From an uncultured Alphaproteobacteria bacterium (GTDB taxonomy: Bacteria; Pseudomonadota; Alphaproteobacteria; Rhizobiales; Pleomorphomonadaceae), in assembly GCA_937900425.1 (NCBI GenBank), contig CALCDT010000252.1, forward strand, positions 1-31,703: a stretch of DNA of 31,703 bases, given 5' to 3'. Of the stretch, positions 22,139-30,895 are shown in pieces. The translations under genes were made by a program, and so were the position numbers. Position 1 is the first letter of the stretch. Each line of letters begins with the position of its first letter. The notes below the pieces were generated by a model. That model was not told where the DNA came from. It saw nothing but the letters and a program-made list of their open reading frames with translations, and did not search any database.

Positions 22139-24280
22139 TCAGCGTCGCAGGTCCTCCGCGATCCTCAGCTTCTCCTCGCCGAGCAGGGTCCGGTAGACCT
22201 GCAGGTTCTCCATCACCCGCTGAACATAGCTGCGGGTCTCTCCGTAGGAGATCTTCTCGACCCAGTCGACGACATCGACGCCTTCGGCCTGCGGGTCGCC
22301 GAAGCGGCGGACCCATTCGGCGGCCTTGCCCGGGCCGGCGTTGTAGGCGGCGAAGGTGAGGACGTAGGAGCCGCGGAAGCGGTCGACCAGTTCGCCGAGG
22401 TGGGCGGAGCCGAGCAGGGCATTGTAGGCGGCGTCGCTGGTCAGCCGCTCGTGAAAGAACGGCAGGCCAAGGCCGCTCGCGGTGCGGCGGGCCGTGCCAG
22501 GCAGCATCTGCAGCAGGCCGAGCGCGCCGGCGCGCGAGACGGCGGCCGGGTTGAAACCGCTCTCCTGGCGGGCGATGGCGTAGACCATCCCCGCTTCGAC
22601 GTGGGTGCCCTCGCGCGACGCCTCGGGAATCGCCTCCAGCGGGTAGGCGAGTCGCACCGCCGAAGGATCACGGTCGAGCGCATCCTTGCCGACCTGGAGC
22701 GCGATCGAATGGTCGCCGTTGTTTTCGGCGAATCGCGCCAGCAGCACGCATCCGGCGATGGAAAGCGTTTCCGCCAAGGGCCGGTAGAACAGCGCCGCAT
22801 CCCGGTCGCGGCCGATCTCGGTCAGCCGCCGCAGTGCCCGGACGCGCTCGTCGGCGTCGAAGGCGGCGCGGTCGGTCTCGTCCGGCACCGGCAGAGGCGG
22901 CAGGGAGAGGCGTTCCTCGCCGCGCTTCAGAAGGGCGAGCTGGCCGTAATAGGTGGTCTGGTCGCGGGCTGCGGCCCGATAGGCGAGTTCGGCGCCGAGT
23001 TCGTTGCCGGCAGCCTCGTGGGCGCGGGCGATCCAGTATTTCGCCCGCGAGCGGCTGATCGGCCGGGTCGCGATTCGCTCCAGCTCCTCGAAATGCGGCA
23101 GTGCCTTCTTCGGATCGTCGAGGAAGCGCAGCGCATACCATCCGGCGTGAAAGGCGGCCTCGACACGGATGGTCGGATCGCCGCCGTGCTGGCCGGCCGC
23201 GACCTCGTAGGCGAGGGCGGCCTCGCCGCGCTCCATCAGGTCGCGCGAGGTGATGCGCCGTTCGATCCACCAGATCTCGGCGTCGTCTTGCGGCCCGAGC
23301 AGCGGGGCGGCGCGCACCAGTTCCTCGCCCGCGAGGCGGGGCTGGCCGGTGTGGCGGAAGTGTTCGGCGCGCGCCAGGCGATAGATCGGATCGTCGGCGA
23401 GCGCCTTCGGCACCGCCTCGAGCATCGCCGGGGCGTTGGCGCGCCGCGCGCTCACCGCGGCGCGGGCCCGCATCAGCGCCAGATAGTCCTCACCGAGCCG
23501 GCGCGCGATGACGGCGGCCTGCGCCGCCCGGTCGGCGTAGAGCAGCAGATGCAGCCGGGCGACGTCGTCGTCCCGGCCGAGCATTCCGCCGAACTCTTCG
23601 CGAAAGCGGGCCTCGGCGACCGGTTCCATCATCTCCTTGCGCCAGATCCTCGTCACGAGCGCGGCGGCGCGCACGTCGTCTCCGGCGGCGCGATAGGCGC
23701 GGGCGAGGGCGAGAAGTCCGTCGATCGTCAGCGGAGTGCGGTCGGTGAAGAAGGCGAACAGGCGGGCGGGCGCCGGCTGCTCGCGCAGCACCGCCTGCTC
23801 CAGACGCGTCGGAAGCAGCGTCAGCGACGGCCAGCCGGCGAGATCCTTCTCGATCCTTTCGAGATCGGCGGTCGTCAGCACCCGGGCGTTGCGGCGCATC
23901 ATCGTCCAGTCGACCAGCCGCCGCTCGAGGTCGGAAAGGTCAGGCCGCAGCCGCTCCACCTCCGCGTAGTCGGCGCGGTCGACGGCGGCGAGCGCGAGAG
24001 CGATCGCCGGGGTGACGCGGGCGGCGACCGGTGGCGGCGACGGCGGCAGAGGAGGGGACGGCGGCGCGGCGAGTCCTGCGGCGGACGAGGCCAGCAGCAT
24101 GGCGAGGAGGCTGGCGAGAAGGCGGCCGCGCCGGATCGCCGAAGGTCGGCGGTGTCGGTACCGCGTGCCTGCGCGCTCCCCCGACGGATCGCCGTCCGGG
24201 ACGAAACGGGCGAAATCGAGGGCGCGGTCGCGCGAAGCGGGATCGCGTGTCGGCGGCGTCGCGGCGTTTCGTGCTCGCAT
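22139..24280 (-). CDS. Soluble lytic murein transglycosylase, Slt70-like
   Basis: A 713-residue periplasmic enzyme that cleaves the glycan strand of peptidoglycan to give 1,6-anhydro ends. The long N-terminal part is an alpha-solenoid of helical repeats (about 75-545). The C-terminal Slt domain (about 560-700) has the catalytic motif YAIARQESGFNP with Glu573, then SRAGALGLLQMLPGTA, and the late AAYNAGPGKAAEWVRRFGDP and ETRSYVQRVMENLQVYR. The signal sequence (about 51-72, GRLLASLLAMLLASSAAGLAA) is preceded by about 47 Arg-rich residues. No alternative start lies between, so either the leader is unusually long or a non-standard start is used. Divergent from dapA. Confidence 0.9.
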   Translation of the reverse strand: MRARNAATPPTRDPASRDRALDFARFVPDGDPSGERAGTRYRHRRPSAIRRGRLLASLLAMLLASSAAGLAAPPSPPLPPSPPPVAARVTPAIALALAAVDRADYAEVERLRPDLSDLERRLVDWTMMRRNARVLTTADLERIEKDLAGWPSLTLLPTRLEQAVLREQPAPARLFAFFTDRTPLTIDGLLALARAYRAAGDDVRAAALVTRIWRKEMMEPVAEARFREEFGGMLGRDDDVARLHLLLYADRAAQAAVIARRLGEDYLALMRARAAVSARRANAPAMLEAVPKALADDPIYRLARAEHFRHTGQPRLAGEELVRAAPLLGPQDDAEIWWIERRITSRDLMERGEAALAYEVAAGQHGGDPTIRVEAAFHAGWYALRFLDDPKKALPHFEELERIATRPISRSRAKYWIARAHEAAGNELGAELAYRAAARDQTTYYGQLALLKRGEERLSLPPLPVPDETDRAAFDADERVRALRRLTEIGRDRDAALFYRPLAETLSIAGCVLLARFAENNGDHSIALQVGKDALDRDPSAVRLAYPLEAIPEASREGTHVEAGMVYAIARQESGFNPAAVSRAGALGLLQMLPGTARRTASGLGLPFFHERLTSDAAYNALLGSAHLGELVDRFRGSYVLTFAAYNAGPGKAAEWVRRFGDPQAEGVDVVDWVEKISYGETRSYVQRVMENLQVYRTLLGEEKLRIAEDLRR

Positions 24281-24387
24281 CGCCTTATTGTGGCGATCCG
24301 CACCCCGTCTGACAATGGTCCGCGCCGCCGATCGCTCGTGGAGGCGCGCGGCCGGTCCCGCGCACGTGCTCGCGACGCCGGCGCCGC

Positions 24388-24416
24388 TTGTTCTAACCCC
24401 CCCATCCGATTATTGT
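24388..24416 (+). promoter_or_regulatory. Candidate promoter for dapA-smpB
   Basis: TTGTTC (24388-24393) and TATTGT (24411-24416) are spaced by 17 bases, 62 bases before the dapA ATG, in the 197-base region between divergent genes. Matches to the sigma-70 consensus are only partial. Confidence 0.35.
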
Positions 24417-24477
24417 CCGCCGCAGATCGGGCGGCGTCGGGTATGGCGCCGTCGCAGCGGAAAGAAGAAAAGACGCG

Positions 24478-25353
24478 ATGTTCAAGGGTTCGATCACGGC
24501 GCTGGTGACGCCGTTCAGGGACGGGGCGTTCGACGAGGTCGGTTTCGAGGCTTTCGTCGACTGGCAGATCGGCGAGGGCACCCACGGCCTGGTTCCGGTC
24601 GGTACCACGGGCGAAAGCCCGACGCTGAGTCACGACGAGCACAAGCGCGTCGTCGAGGTCTGCATCAAGACGGCGGCCGGCCGGGTGCCGGTGATCGCCG
24701 GTGCCGGCTCCAACAACACCGCCGAGGCGATCGATCTGGCGGTCTTCGCCGAGAAGGCCGGGGCCGACGGCCTGCTCGTCGTCACGCCCTATTACAACAA
24801 GCCGAACCAGGAAGGTCTCTATCGCCATTTCAAGGCGATCAACGACGCCGTCGGCATTCCGATCGTGATCTACAACATCCCGCCGCGCTCGATCGTCGAC
24901 ATGAGCGTGGAGACGATGGCGCGGCTCTACGAGTTGAAGAACATCGTGGGTGTCAAGGACGCGACGGCCAAGCTCGACCGCGTCAGCGCCCAGCGGGGCG
25001 CGATGGGACGGGATTTCATCCAGCTTTCGGGCGAGGACGCCACCGCGCTGGCCTTCATGGCCCACGGCGGCCACGGCTGCATCTCGGTGACGAGCAACGT
25101 CGCGCCGCGGCTCTGCGCCCGCTTCCAGGAAGCCTGCATGGCCGGCGACTACGCCGGCGCGCTGGCGATCCAGGACCAGCTGTTCCCGCTGCACCAGGCG
25201 CTGTTCGTCGAGCCGAACCCCCAGGGGCCGAAGTTCGCGCTGTCGCTGCTCGGCAAGGTCCGCAACGAGCTGCGCCTGCCGCTCGTTCCGGTGACGGCGC
25301 CCACCGAGGCGATCCTCCGCGAGGCCATGGTCCACGCGGGCCTCTTGAACTGA
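24478..25353 (+). CDS. dapA: 4-hydroxy-tetrahydrodipicolinate synthase
   Basis: Condenses pyruvate with aspartate semialdehyde, the first committed step to diaminopimelate and lysine, in the cytoplasm. The 291-residue TIM-barrel has the GTTGESPTL motif (Thr43, Thr44), Tyr106 (TPYYNKP), Tyr132 (IYNIPPR) and the Schiff-base lysine Lys160 (GVKDAT), plus GHGCISVTSNVAP. Length and motifs match the full bacterial enzyme. It starts at ATG 24478 behind AGAAGAAAAGA. Ten bases separate it from smpB, so the two are probably co-transcribed. Diaminopimelate supply sits fittingly next to a peptidoglycan enzyme gene. Confidence 0.97.
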   Translation: MFKGSITALVTPFRDGAFDEVGFEAFVDWQIGEGTHGLVPVGTTGESPTLSHDEHKRVVEVCIKTAAGRVPVIAGAGSNNTAEAIDLAVFAEKAGADGLLVVTPYYNKPNQEGLYRHFKAINDAVGIPIVIYNIPPRSIVDMSVETMARLYELKNIVGVKDATAKLDRVSAQRGAMGRDFIQLSGEDATALAFMAHGGHGCISVTSNVAPRLCARFQEACMAGDYAGALAIQDQLFPLHQALFVEPNPQGPKFALSLLGKVRNELRLPLVPVTAPTEAILREAMVHAGLLN

Positions 25354-25363
25354 CGGACGGACG

Positions 25364-25840
25364 ATGGCCGCGAAGAACGCCGGGCCTGCCAACCGCATCG
25401 TGGCGGACAACCGCCGGGCCCGGTACAACTACGAACTCGGCGACGCCATCGAGGCGGGGATCGCACTCACCGGCACGGAGGTCAAATCCCTCCGCGACGG
25501 CCGCTCGAACCTGTCCGACGCCTACGCCGCCGAATACCGGGGCGAGATCTATCTCTACAACGCCTTCATCCCGGAATACCGGCAGGCCAACCGCTTCAAC
25601 CACGAGACCAAGCGGCCGCGCAAGCTTCTGCTCCACAAGCGCCAGATCAACCGCCTGATCGGCGCGGTCGACCGCGACGGCATGACCATCGTGCCGTTGA
25701 AGATCTACTTCAACGACCGCGGCCGCGCCAAATGCGAGATCGCCCTCGGCAAGGGCAAGAAGCTGCACGACAAGCGCGAGACCGAGAAGCAGCGCGACTG
25801 GAACCGCGAGAAGTCACGGCTGCTGAAGGAAAAGGGCTGA
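25364..25840 (+). CDS. smpB: SsrA (tmRNA)-binding protein
   Basis: Binds tmRNA and brings it to stalled ribosomes for trans-translation. The 158-residue protein has all the usual blocks: RIVADNRRARYNYELGD, GIALTGTEVKSLRDGRSNLSDAYA, FIPEYRQANRFNHETKRPRKLLLHK, IVPLKIYFNDRGRAKCEIALGKGKKLHDKRE, and the basic C-terminal tail (NREKSRLLKEKG) that enters the mRNA channel. It starts ten bases after dapA and ends nine bases from the converging bpt gene. The tmRNA gene itself is not in the window. Confidence 0.97.
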   Translation: MAAKNAGPANRIVADNRRARYNYELGDAIEAGIALTGTEVKSLRDGRSNLSDAYAAEYRGEIYLYNAFIPEYRQANRFNHETKRPRKLLLHKRQINRLIGAVDRDGMTIVPLKIYFNDRGRAKCEIALGKGKKLHDKRETEKQRDWNREKSRLLKEKG

Positions 25841-25849
25841 GCGTCCTCG

Positions 25850-26596
25850 TCAGTCCACCCGCTCCCAGCCGCGCGGCATCAGGTGCTCCTGCGGGCGGAA
25901 GGCGATCTTGTAGTCCATCTTCGTCGACCCATCGACCCAGTAGCCGAGATAGACATAGGGCAGGCCGCGGCCGCGGGCGCGGCGGATGTGGTCGAGAATC
26001 ATGAAGGTGCCGAGGCTGCGGTGCTCTTCCTCGGGATCGAAGAAGCTGTAGACCATCGACAGGCCGTCGGAAAGCACGTCCGACAGGCTGACGGCGACCA
26101 GCTCGCCCACGCCCTGGCCGGTGATCGCGCTGTCCGGGCCGCGCCGGCGGTATTCCACCACCCGGGTCTCGACGTGGGTGTCCTCCACCATCATCGCGTA
26201 GTCGAGCATGCTCATGTCGACCATGCCGCCATCGGCGTGGCGGGCGTCGAGATAGCGGCGAAACAGGGAATACTGCTCGGAGGTCGGCGTCGCAGGCATC
26301 TCGCAGCCGACGAGGTCGGCGTTGGTCCTCGTCGTCCGGCGGAAGCGTTTCGATGGAATGAAGGCATCGGCGAGGATGCGGACCGAGACGCAGGCCCGGC
26401 AGGTCTCGCAGGCCGGGCGGTAGGCGATGTTCTGGCTGCGGCGGAAGCCGCCCTGGGTCAGGACGTCGTTGAGGGTTCCGGCGCGGTCGCCGACGAGATG
26501 CGTGAACACCTTGCGCTCGAACCGGCCCGGCAGATAGGGGCAGGGCGAGGGCGCCGTCAGGTAGAATTGCGGGGCATCTGTCGGATGCTGGGTCAT
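25850..26596 (-). CDS. bpt: Aspartate/glutamate leucyltransferase (N-degron pathway)
   Basis: Transfers leucine from Leu-tRNA to proteins with N-terminal Asp or Glu, marking them for ClpS/ClpAP degradation. The 248-residue protein starts at MTQHPTDAPQFYLTAPSPCPYLPGR, the standard N-terminus of the family. The frame is open further upstream, but those residues are low-complexity. The ATE N-terminal domain has the Cys cluster ACETCRAC (C63, C66, C69). The ATE C-terminal domain includes GELVAVSLSDVLSDGLSMVYSFFDP, RSLGTFMILDHIRRARGRGLPYVYLGYWV and MDYKIAFRPQE. Although related to eukaryotic Ate1, this length and sequence match bacterial Bpt. Confidence 0.94.
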   Translation of the reverse strand: MTQHPTDAPQFYLTAPSPCPYLPGRFERKVFTHLVGDRAGTLNDVLTQGGFRRSQNIAYRPACETCRACVSVRILADAFIPSKRFRRTTRTNADLVGCEMPATPTSEQYSLFRRYLDARHADGGMVDMSMLDYAMMVEDTHVETRVVEYRRRGPDSAITGQGVGELVAVSLSDVLSDGLSMVYSFFDPEEEHRSLGTFMILDHIRRARGRGLPYVYLGYWVDGSTKMDYKIAFRPQEHLMPRGWERVD

Positions 26597-26814
26597 GCGC
26601 CGTCCGCCGTCGCCGTGCTGCCTCTCCGTCGCCTCGGCCCATCCTCCGGCGAACCGCCGCAGGGCGAGGCGCACGGGGAAGAACCCGCGGCGAACAGAAA
26701 TGTGCCGCCACCGGAATGGTCGCACGCCGCCGGCGGCGACGCGACAGCAATTTTCGGCACTGCGACGGATTTCTCGCGAAAGGGTTGCAGACCCCGCCGC
26801 CGATACATCCCGCC

Positions 26815-27282
26815 TCAGCGCCGGTTGATGACGACCGTGCCCAGCAGCAGGTCCTGGAGCAGCCGTTTGCGATCGGTGAACAGCGCGACGAGCACGACGA
26901 AGGGCGTCAGCAGCGACACCGAGGCCCAGAACAGGATGGAGTGGATCGCCGCCAGCGCCGGCGTCATCGGAGCCCCGTCGACCTGACGCATCTCCAGCCC
27001 CATGGTTCGCATGCCGACGGTGGCCGAATTGGGTCCGCCGAGGGTGAAGGCACAGTAGACGAGGGCGAGCACCGGCCAGAGGATGGCGTAGAGCAGCCAG
27101 CCGAGGCCGAGGGTGATGACGCCGAGGAAGAAGATCACCACCGACGCGAGGAACGTCAGGATCGCGAGGATCACGACGTCGACGAAGAAGGCCATGACGC
27201 GCCGCGTCCGCACGCCCTCGTAGAGCCGGTAGCTCGTCAGCGGGTCGGGCTGGTAATCGAAGTCGTCGGCGGAATGGCTCAT
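26815..27282 (-). CDS. RDD-family membrane protein
   Basis: A 155-residue inner-membrane protein with the RDD pattern: an N-terminal soluble stretch, then RRVMAFFVDVVILAILTFLASVVIFF (Arg and Asp in TM1), a second hydrophobic hairpin (LGWLLYAILWPVLALVYCAF), the conserved TVGMRTMGLEMRQVDG, a third segment (ILFWASVSLLTPFVVLVALF), and the family ending DRKRLLQDLLLGTVVINR. Some RDD proteins have been linked to ion or sodium transport; the substrate here is unknown. Start ATG 27282 follows GAGGG. It is 218 bases upstream of bpt on the same strand. Confidence 0.9.
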   Translation of the reverse strand: MSHSADDFDYQPDPLTSYRLYEGVRTRRVMAFFVDVVILAILTFLASVVIFFLGVITLGLGWLLYAILWPVLALVYCAFTLGGPNSATVGMRTMGLEMRQVDGAPMTPALAAIHSILFWASVSLLTPFVVLVALFTDRKRLLQDLLLGTVVINRR

Positions 27283-27463
27283 GGGAGGTCCCTCACGTGG
27301 TCGCCGCGGCGCCGGCGCCGGGGGCCGGCCTCGAAGCGGGGCGACGGAACTGATATGGGGTTCGCCGGCGCTGCTGCAACGCCAGCACCCCGCGGGAGGC
27401 CGCCGCGTCCCCCGGCGGTGGCGCACTACCGCTCGCGGCGATGAATCTCCTGTGTCGCCGCCG

Positions 27464-28681
27464 TCAATAGCTGTCGAGCCGCACCACCTCGTAGCCGGCC
27501 TCGCGCAGCGCGGCACAGATCTCGGCGGCGTGGCCGCCGTCGCGGGCCTCGAAGGTGACGTCGAGCGCCGCGCCCTTGGCCGGGATGTCGAGCACCGTGC
27601 GCTTGTGCGAGACCTCGAGGATGTTGCCGCCGCGCCCGCCGATCAGCGTCGAGATCTGGCCGAGCACGCCCGGCCGGTCCGGCAGATACATCCGCACCGC
27701 CACGATGCGCTCCTCGCGGGCGAGTTCGCGCATCAGCACCGAGGCGAGCAGGCGTGGATCGATGTTGCCGCCGCAGAGCACGAGGCCGAGGCGCTTGCCG
27801 CGGAACCGGTCCGGTTCGGTCAGCACGGCGGCGAGGCCGGCGGCGCCCGCGCCCTCGGCGATGGTCTTCTGCGCCGTAAGATAGAGACTGACGGCGCGTT
27901 CGATCGCCGGTTCGCCGACAAGGACGATGTCGTCGACGAAGGCCCTCGTCGCCTCCAGCGTCAACGCGCCGACGTTGCGCACCGCGATGCCTTCGGCGAG
28001 CGTGTTGCCGCCGCAGGGCTGGTCGAGGCCGTGGAGCTTCGCCCACATCGCCGGATAGAGCTTGGTCTCCGCGCCGATCACGGCGACGTCCGGCCGGATC
28101 GCCTTGGCCGCGATCGCCATGCCGGCGATCATCCCCCCGCCGCCGACCGGAACCACCAGCGCGTCGAGATCGGGCCGGTCCTCCAACATTTCGAGGGCGA
28201 TCGTGCCCTGGCCGCGGATGACGTCGAAGTCGTCGTAGGGATGGACGAAGACGCGGTCCTCCTCGATCGCGATCCGCGCCGCGGCCTCCTGGGCGTCGGA
28301 GACGAGTTCGCCTTCGAGGATCACCCGGGCACCGAAGGCCCGCGTCGCGTGCACCTTCACGTGCGGCGTCGTCACCGGCATCACGATGGTGGCCGATATG
28401 CCGAGCCTCGTCGCATGGTGGGCGACCGCCTGGGCGTGGTTGCCGGCGGACATCGCGATCACGCCGCGCCGGCGCTCCGCCTCGGTGAGGCCGCTCAGCT
28501 TCACGAGCGCCCCGCGCTCCTTGAAGGCGTTGGTGACCTGCATGTTTTCGTATTTGACGAAGATCTCCGCCCCGGTGATCTCCCCGAGCCGCGGCGCCGG
28601 CAGGAAGGGCGTGCGCATCACCTGGCCTTCGATGAGTCGCGCCGCGGACCTGACGTCGTCGAGGGTGGGCAGGTGGGACAT
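27464..28681 (-). CDS. ilvA: Threonine ammonia-lyase with C-terminal ACT domain
   Basis: PLP enzyme converting threonine to 2-oxobutyrate and ammonia, the first step to isoleucine. The 405-residue protein carries the PLP lysine Lys54 (NAFKERGA), the substrate loop SAGNHAQAVAHHA, the phosphate-binding glycine loop PVGGGGMIAG and the serine-type LVLCGGNID region. A single ACT domain (about 328-403, VRMYLPDRPGVLGQISTLIGGRGGNI) is the typical architecture of the single-ACT form of about 400 residues. The start is set by homology at MSHLPTLDDV (28681); the frame is open upstream without coding character. It points away from the nuo operon. Confidence 0.93.
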   Translation of the reverse strand: MSHLPTLDDVRSAARLIEGQVMRTPFLPAPRLGEITGAEIFVKYENMQVTNAFKERGALVKLSGLTEAERRRGVIAMSAGNHAQAVAHHATRLGISATIVMPVTTPHVKVHATRAFGARVILEGELVSDAQEAAARIAIEEDRVFVHPYDDFDVIRGQGTIALEMLEDRPDLDALVVPVGGGGMIAGMAIAAKAIRPDVAVIGAETKLYPAMWAKLHGLDQPCGGNTLAEGIAVRNVGALTLEATRAFVDDIVLVGEPAIERAVSLYLTAQKTIAEGAGAAGLAAVLTEPDRFRGKRLGLVLCGGNIDPRLLASVLMRELAREERIVAVRMYLPDRPGVLGQISTLIGGRGGNILEVSHKRTVLDIPAKGAALDVTFEARDGGHAAEICAALREAGYEVVRLDSY

Positions 28682-29203
28682 GGGGATATTCCGGATGTGA
28701 CGAGGACGGGGCGGGACGGCAGGCGGCTCGTCCGCCGATGACCGCCCCGCCTGCGGACTCGCAGCGACGGTGGGCCGCGAGCGCCGTTGGCCCGATTCAC
28801 CGGGCCGCGGTGCACCTCGGCGGGCGGGGCGACGGTCTCCTTCCATGCGCGAGGCGGGTGGACGAACGCAAGCGATTTTCAACCGATGAGATCGGGTCTT
28901 GGCCGGGTTGCGGGCCGCGTGCGCACTTGCGAAAGGAAAGGGGCTGGGATAGTGCTCGCCCACGCGCCGTGCATCGGGCCGAAAGGCTCGACGCGCGAAC
29001 GGACGACGGGCGTTGACCCCCGGCAGTCGCCGATGAATAGTCGGTTTCGACACGGCGGAATGCGACACGTCGTCCCGTCTCCCGATAGGGGTGCCGCGCG
29101 CGCGACCCGGGTCGCCCGAACTCTCGCCGACGAGCATTCGGCCGGGCGGGGCGGAGCGGCCTTCGCGGGCACGCGGCACGACGAGCCAGGGCAGGCATAG
29201 GGC
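28682..29203. other. Divergent intergenic region between ilvA and nuoA
   Basis: About 520 bases with no supported gene. It holds the nuo promoter candidate at 29013-29041 and presumably the ilvA promoter on the opposite strand, which I could not place. Long ORFs run through in several frames, but they are Arg/Pro-rich continuations caused by high GC. Confidence 0.6.
29013..29041 (+). promoter_or_regulatory. Candidate sigma-70 promoter of the nuo operon
   Basis: TTGACC (29013-29018) matches the -35 consensus in five of six positions. AATAGT (29036-29041) matches the -10 in four of six, with ideal 17-base spacing. It lies about 163 bases before the nuoA ATG in otherwise GC-rich DNA. Confidence 0.45.
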
Positions 29204-29569
29204 ATGGACGAGCTTCTCAGGGAATATCTCCCCATCGTGGTCTTCATGGGCGTCGCGTTGCTGATCGGCCTCGCGCTCCTCGTCTCTCCCTTCCTCCTCG
29301 CCTACAAGAACCCGGACCCGGAAAAGCTGTCGGCCTACGAATGCGGATTCAACGCCTTCGACGACGCCCGCATGAAGTTCGACGTCCGCTTCTACCTGGT
29401 GTCGATCCTCTTCATCATCTTCGATCTCGAGGTCGCCTTCCTGTTCCCATGGGCGGTGGCTTTCGGCGACGTCGGCCTGTTCGGCTTCTGGTCGATGATC
29501 GTCTTCCTCGCCGTTCTGACGATCGGCTTCATCTACGAATGGAAAAAGGGAGCGTTGGAATGGGACTGA
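29204..29569 (+). CDS. nuoA: NADH-quinone oxidoreductase subunit A
   Basis: Membrane subunit of respiratory complex I at the junction of the peripheral and membrane arms. The 121-residue protein has three membrane helices (about 10-30, 64-84, 94-112), the conserved loop KLSAYECGFNAFDDARMKFDVRFYLVSILFIIFDLEVAFLFPWA, and a C-terminal EWKKGALEW. It is the first gene of the nuo operon here. Its last ten bases overlap nuoB. Confidence 0.97.
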   Translation: MDELLREYLPIVVFMGVALLIGLALLVSPFLLAYKNPDPEKLSAYECGFNAFDDARMKFDVRFYLVSILFIIFDLEVAFLFPWAVAFGDVGLFGFWSMIVFLAVLTIGFIYEWKKGALEWD

Positions 29570-30138
29570 TCGGTGAAAAGCCGCTCGTCGCCCCGGCTCC
29601 GAAGGGCGTGATCGATCCCGCGACCGGCAAGCCAGTCGGGGCCAACGATCCCTTCTTCATGGAAATCAACGACGAGCTGGCCGACAAGGGCTTCCTCGTC
29701 ACCGCCACCGACGACCTCATCAACTGGGCCCGTACCGGCTCGCTGATGTGGATGACCTTCGGCCTCGCCTGCTGCGCCGTCGAGATGATGCAGATGTCGA
29801 TGCCGCGCTACGACGCGGAACGCTTCGGCTTCGCCCCGCGCGCCAGCCCGCGCCAGTCCGACGTCATGATCGTCGCCGGCACGCTGACCAACAAGATGGC
29901 TCCCGCGCTGCGCAAGGTCTACGACCAGATGCCCGAGCCGCGCTACGTCATCTCGATGGGCTCCTGTGCCAACGGCGGCGGCTACTACCACTATTCCTAC
30001 TCCGTGGTGCGTGGCTGCGACCGCATCGTCCCGGTGGACATCTACGTCCCCGGCTGCCCGCCCACGGCCGAGGCCCTGCTCTACGGCGTGCTTCTTCTCC
30101 AGAAGAAGATCCGCCGCACCGGCACGATCGAACGCTGA
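29560..30138 (+). CDS. nuoB: NADH-quinone oxidoreductase subunit B
   Basis: Peripheral-arm subunit carrying iron-sulfur cluster N2, which passes electrons to quinone. The 192-residue protein has the four ligands Cys71 and Cys72 (GLACCAVEMM), Cys136 (GSCANGGGYY) and Cys166 (VPGCPPTAEA). The conserved RYDAERFGFAPRASPRQSD and GTLTNKMAPALRKVYDQMPEPRYVI are intact. The ATG lies within the end of nuoA in another frame, giving a 10-base overlap and translational coupling. Confidence 0.97.
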   Translation: MGLIGEKPLVAPAPKGVIDPATGKPVGANDPFFMEINDELADKGFLVTATDDLINWARTGSLMWMTFGLACCAVEMMQMSMPRYDAERFGFAPRASPRQSDVMIVAGTLTNKMAPALRKVYDQMPEPRYVISMGSCANGGGYYHYSYSVVRGCDRIVPVDIYVPGCPPTAEALLYGVLLLQKKIRRTGTIER

Positions 30139-30186
30139 GCGCATCCGCCGCCCCGCCGCGCGGTTCGCCTTGAAACGGAAGATCTC

Positions 30187-30789
30187 ATGGACGAGAGCCT
30201 GAACGAACTGGCCGGCTATCTCGAGCAGAGGCTCGGGGACGAGGGCGTTGCGGTCGAGATCGCGCACGGTGAGTTGAACCTGACGGTGCCGCCGGCGGGC
30301 CTGCTGGCGACGATGCGTTTTCTGCGTGACGATTCGCAGTGCCGCTTCTTCAGCTTCATCGACCTGTGCGGCGTCGACTACCCGGCGCGCGAGAAGCGGT
30401 TCGACGTCGTCATCCACCTGCTTTCGCCGACGCTGAACCTGCGCCTCAGGGTCAAGGTCGCCACCGACGAGACGACGCCGGTGCCCTCGCTGACCCCGGT
30501 CTTCCCGGGCGCCGACTGGTTCGAGCGCGAGGCCTACGATCTCTACGGCATCCTCTTCACCGGGCATCCCGAGCTGCGCCGCATCCTCACCGACTACGGT
30601 TTCGAGGGCCACCCACTGCGCAAGGATTTTCCGACCACCGGCTTCGTCGAGGTCCGCTACGACGACGAGGCCAAGCGCGTCGTCTATCAGCCGGTCAGGC
30701 TCACCCAGGAATTCCGCAATTTCGACTTCCTCTCCCCTTGGGAAGGCACCGACTACGTGCTGCCGGGCGACGAGAAGGCGCGACAGTAG
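30187..30789 (+). CDS. nuoC: NADH-quinone oxidoreductase subunit C
   Basis: The 30 kDa-type peripheral-arm subunit, here a separate protein rather than the NuoCD fusion of enterobacteria. The 200-residue sequence has the N-terminal recognition fold (LRDDSQCRFFSFIDLCGVDYP) and the signature EREAYDLYGILFTGHPELRR followed by ILTDYGFEGHPLRKDFP. The C-terminal FRNFDFLSPWEG matches alphaproteobacterial NuoC. It starts 48 bases after nuoB at ATG 30187. Confidence 0.97.
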   Translation: MDESLNELAGYLEQRLGDEGVAVEIAHGELNLTVPPAGLLATMRFLRDDSQCRFFSFIDLCGVDYPAREKRFDVVIHLLSPTLNLRLRVKVATDETTPVPSLTPVFPGADWFEREAYDLYGILFTGHPELRRILTDYGFEGHPLRKDFPTTGFVEVRYDDEAKRVVYQPVRLTQEFRNFDFLSPWEGTDYVLPGDEKARQ

Positions 30790-30895
30790 GGATTGGGCAA
30801 TCGGGCGCCGGCGGTCGGGCGTCGGGCCGTGTTGAACCGCATGAATTCGGGCGCCGCGACGACCGTCGCCGTCGTCGCCGAGCAGGAAGCGTGAG

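Noticed and set aside
21845..24508. Very long + strand ORF (887 codons) opposite the lytic transglycosylase
   Set aside because: It is the antisense shadow of a clear Slt protein, and its translation has no recognisable domains. Long shadows are expected at this GC content.
26597..26725. N-terminal extension of bpt to an ATG at 26725
   Set aside because: Family members begin at MTQHP...FYLTAPSPCPYLPGR, and the extra residues are low-complexity.
28682..29179. Upstream in-frame extension of the threonine ammonia-lyase
   Set aside because: The frame is open, but the residues are Arg/Pro-rich and unlike the family. The conserved N-terminus starts at 28681.
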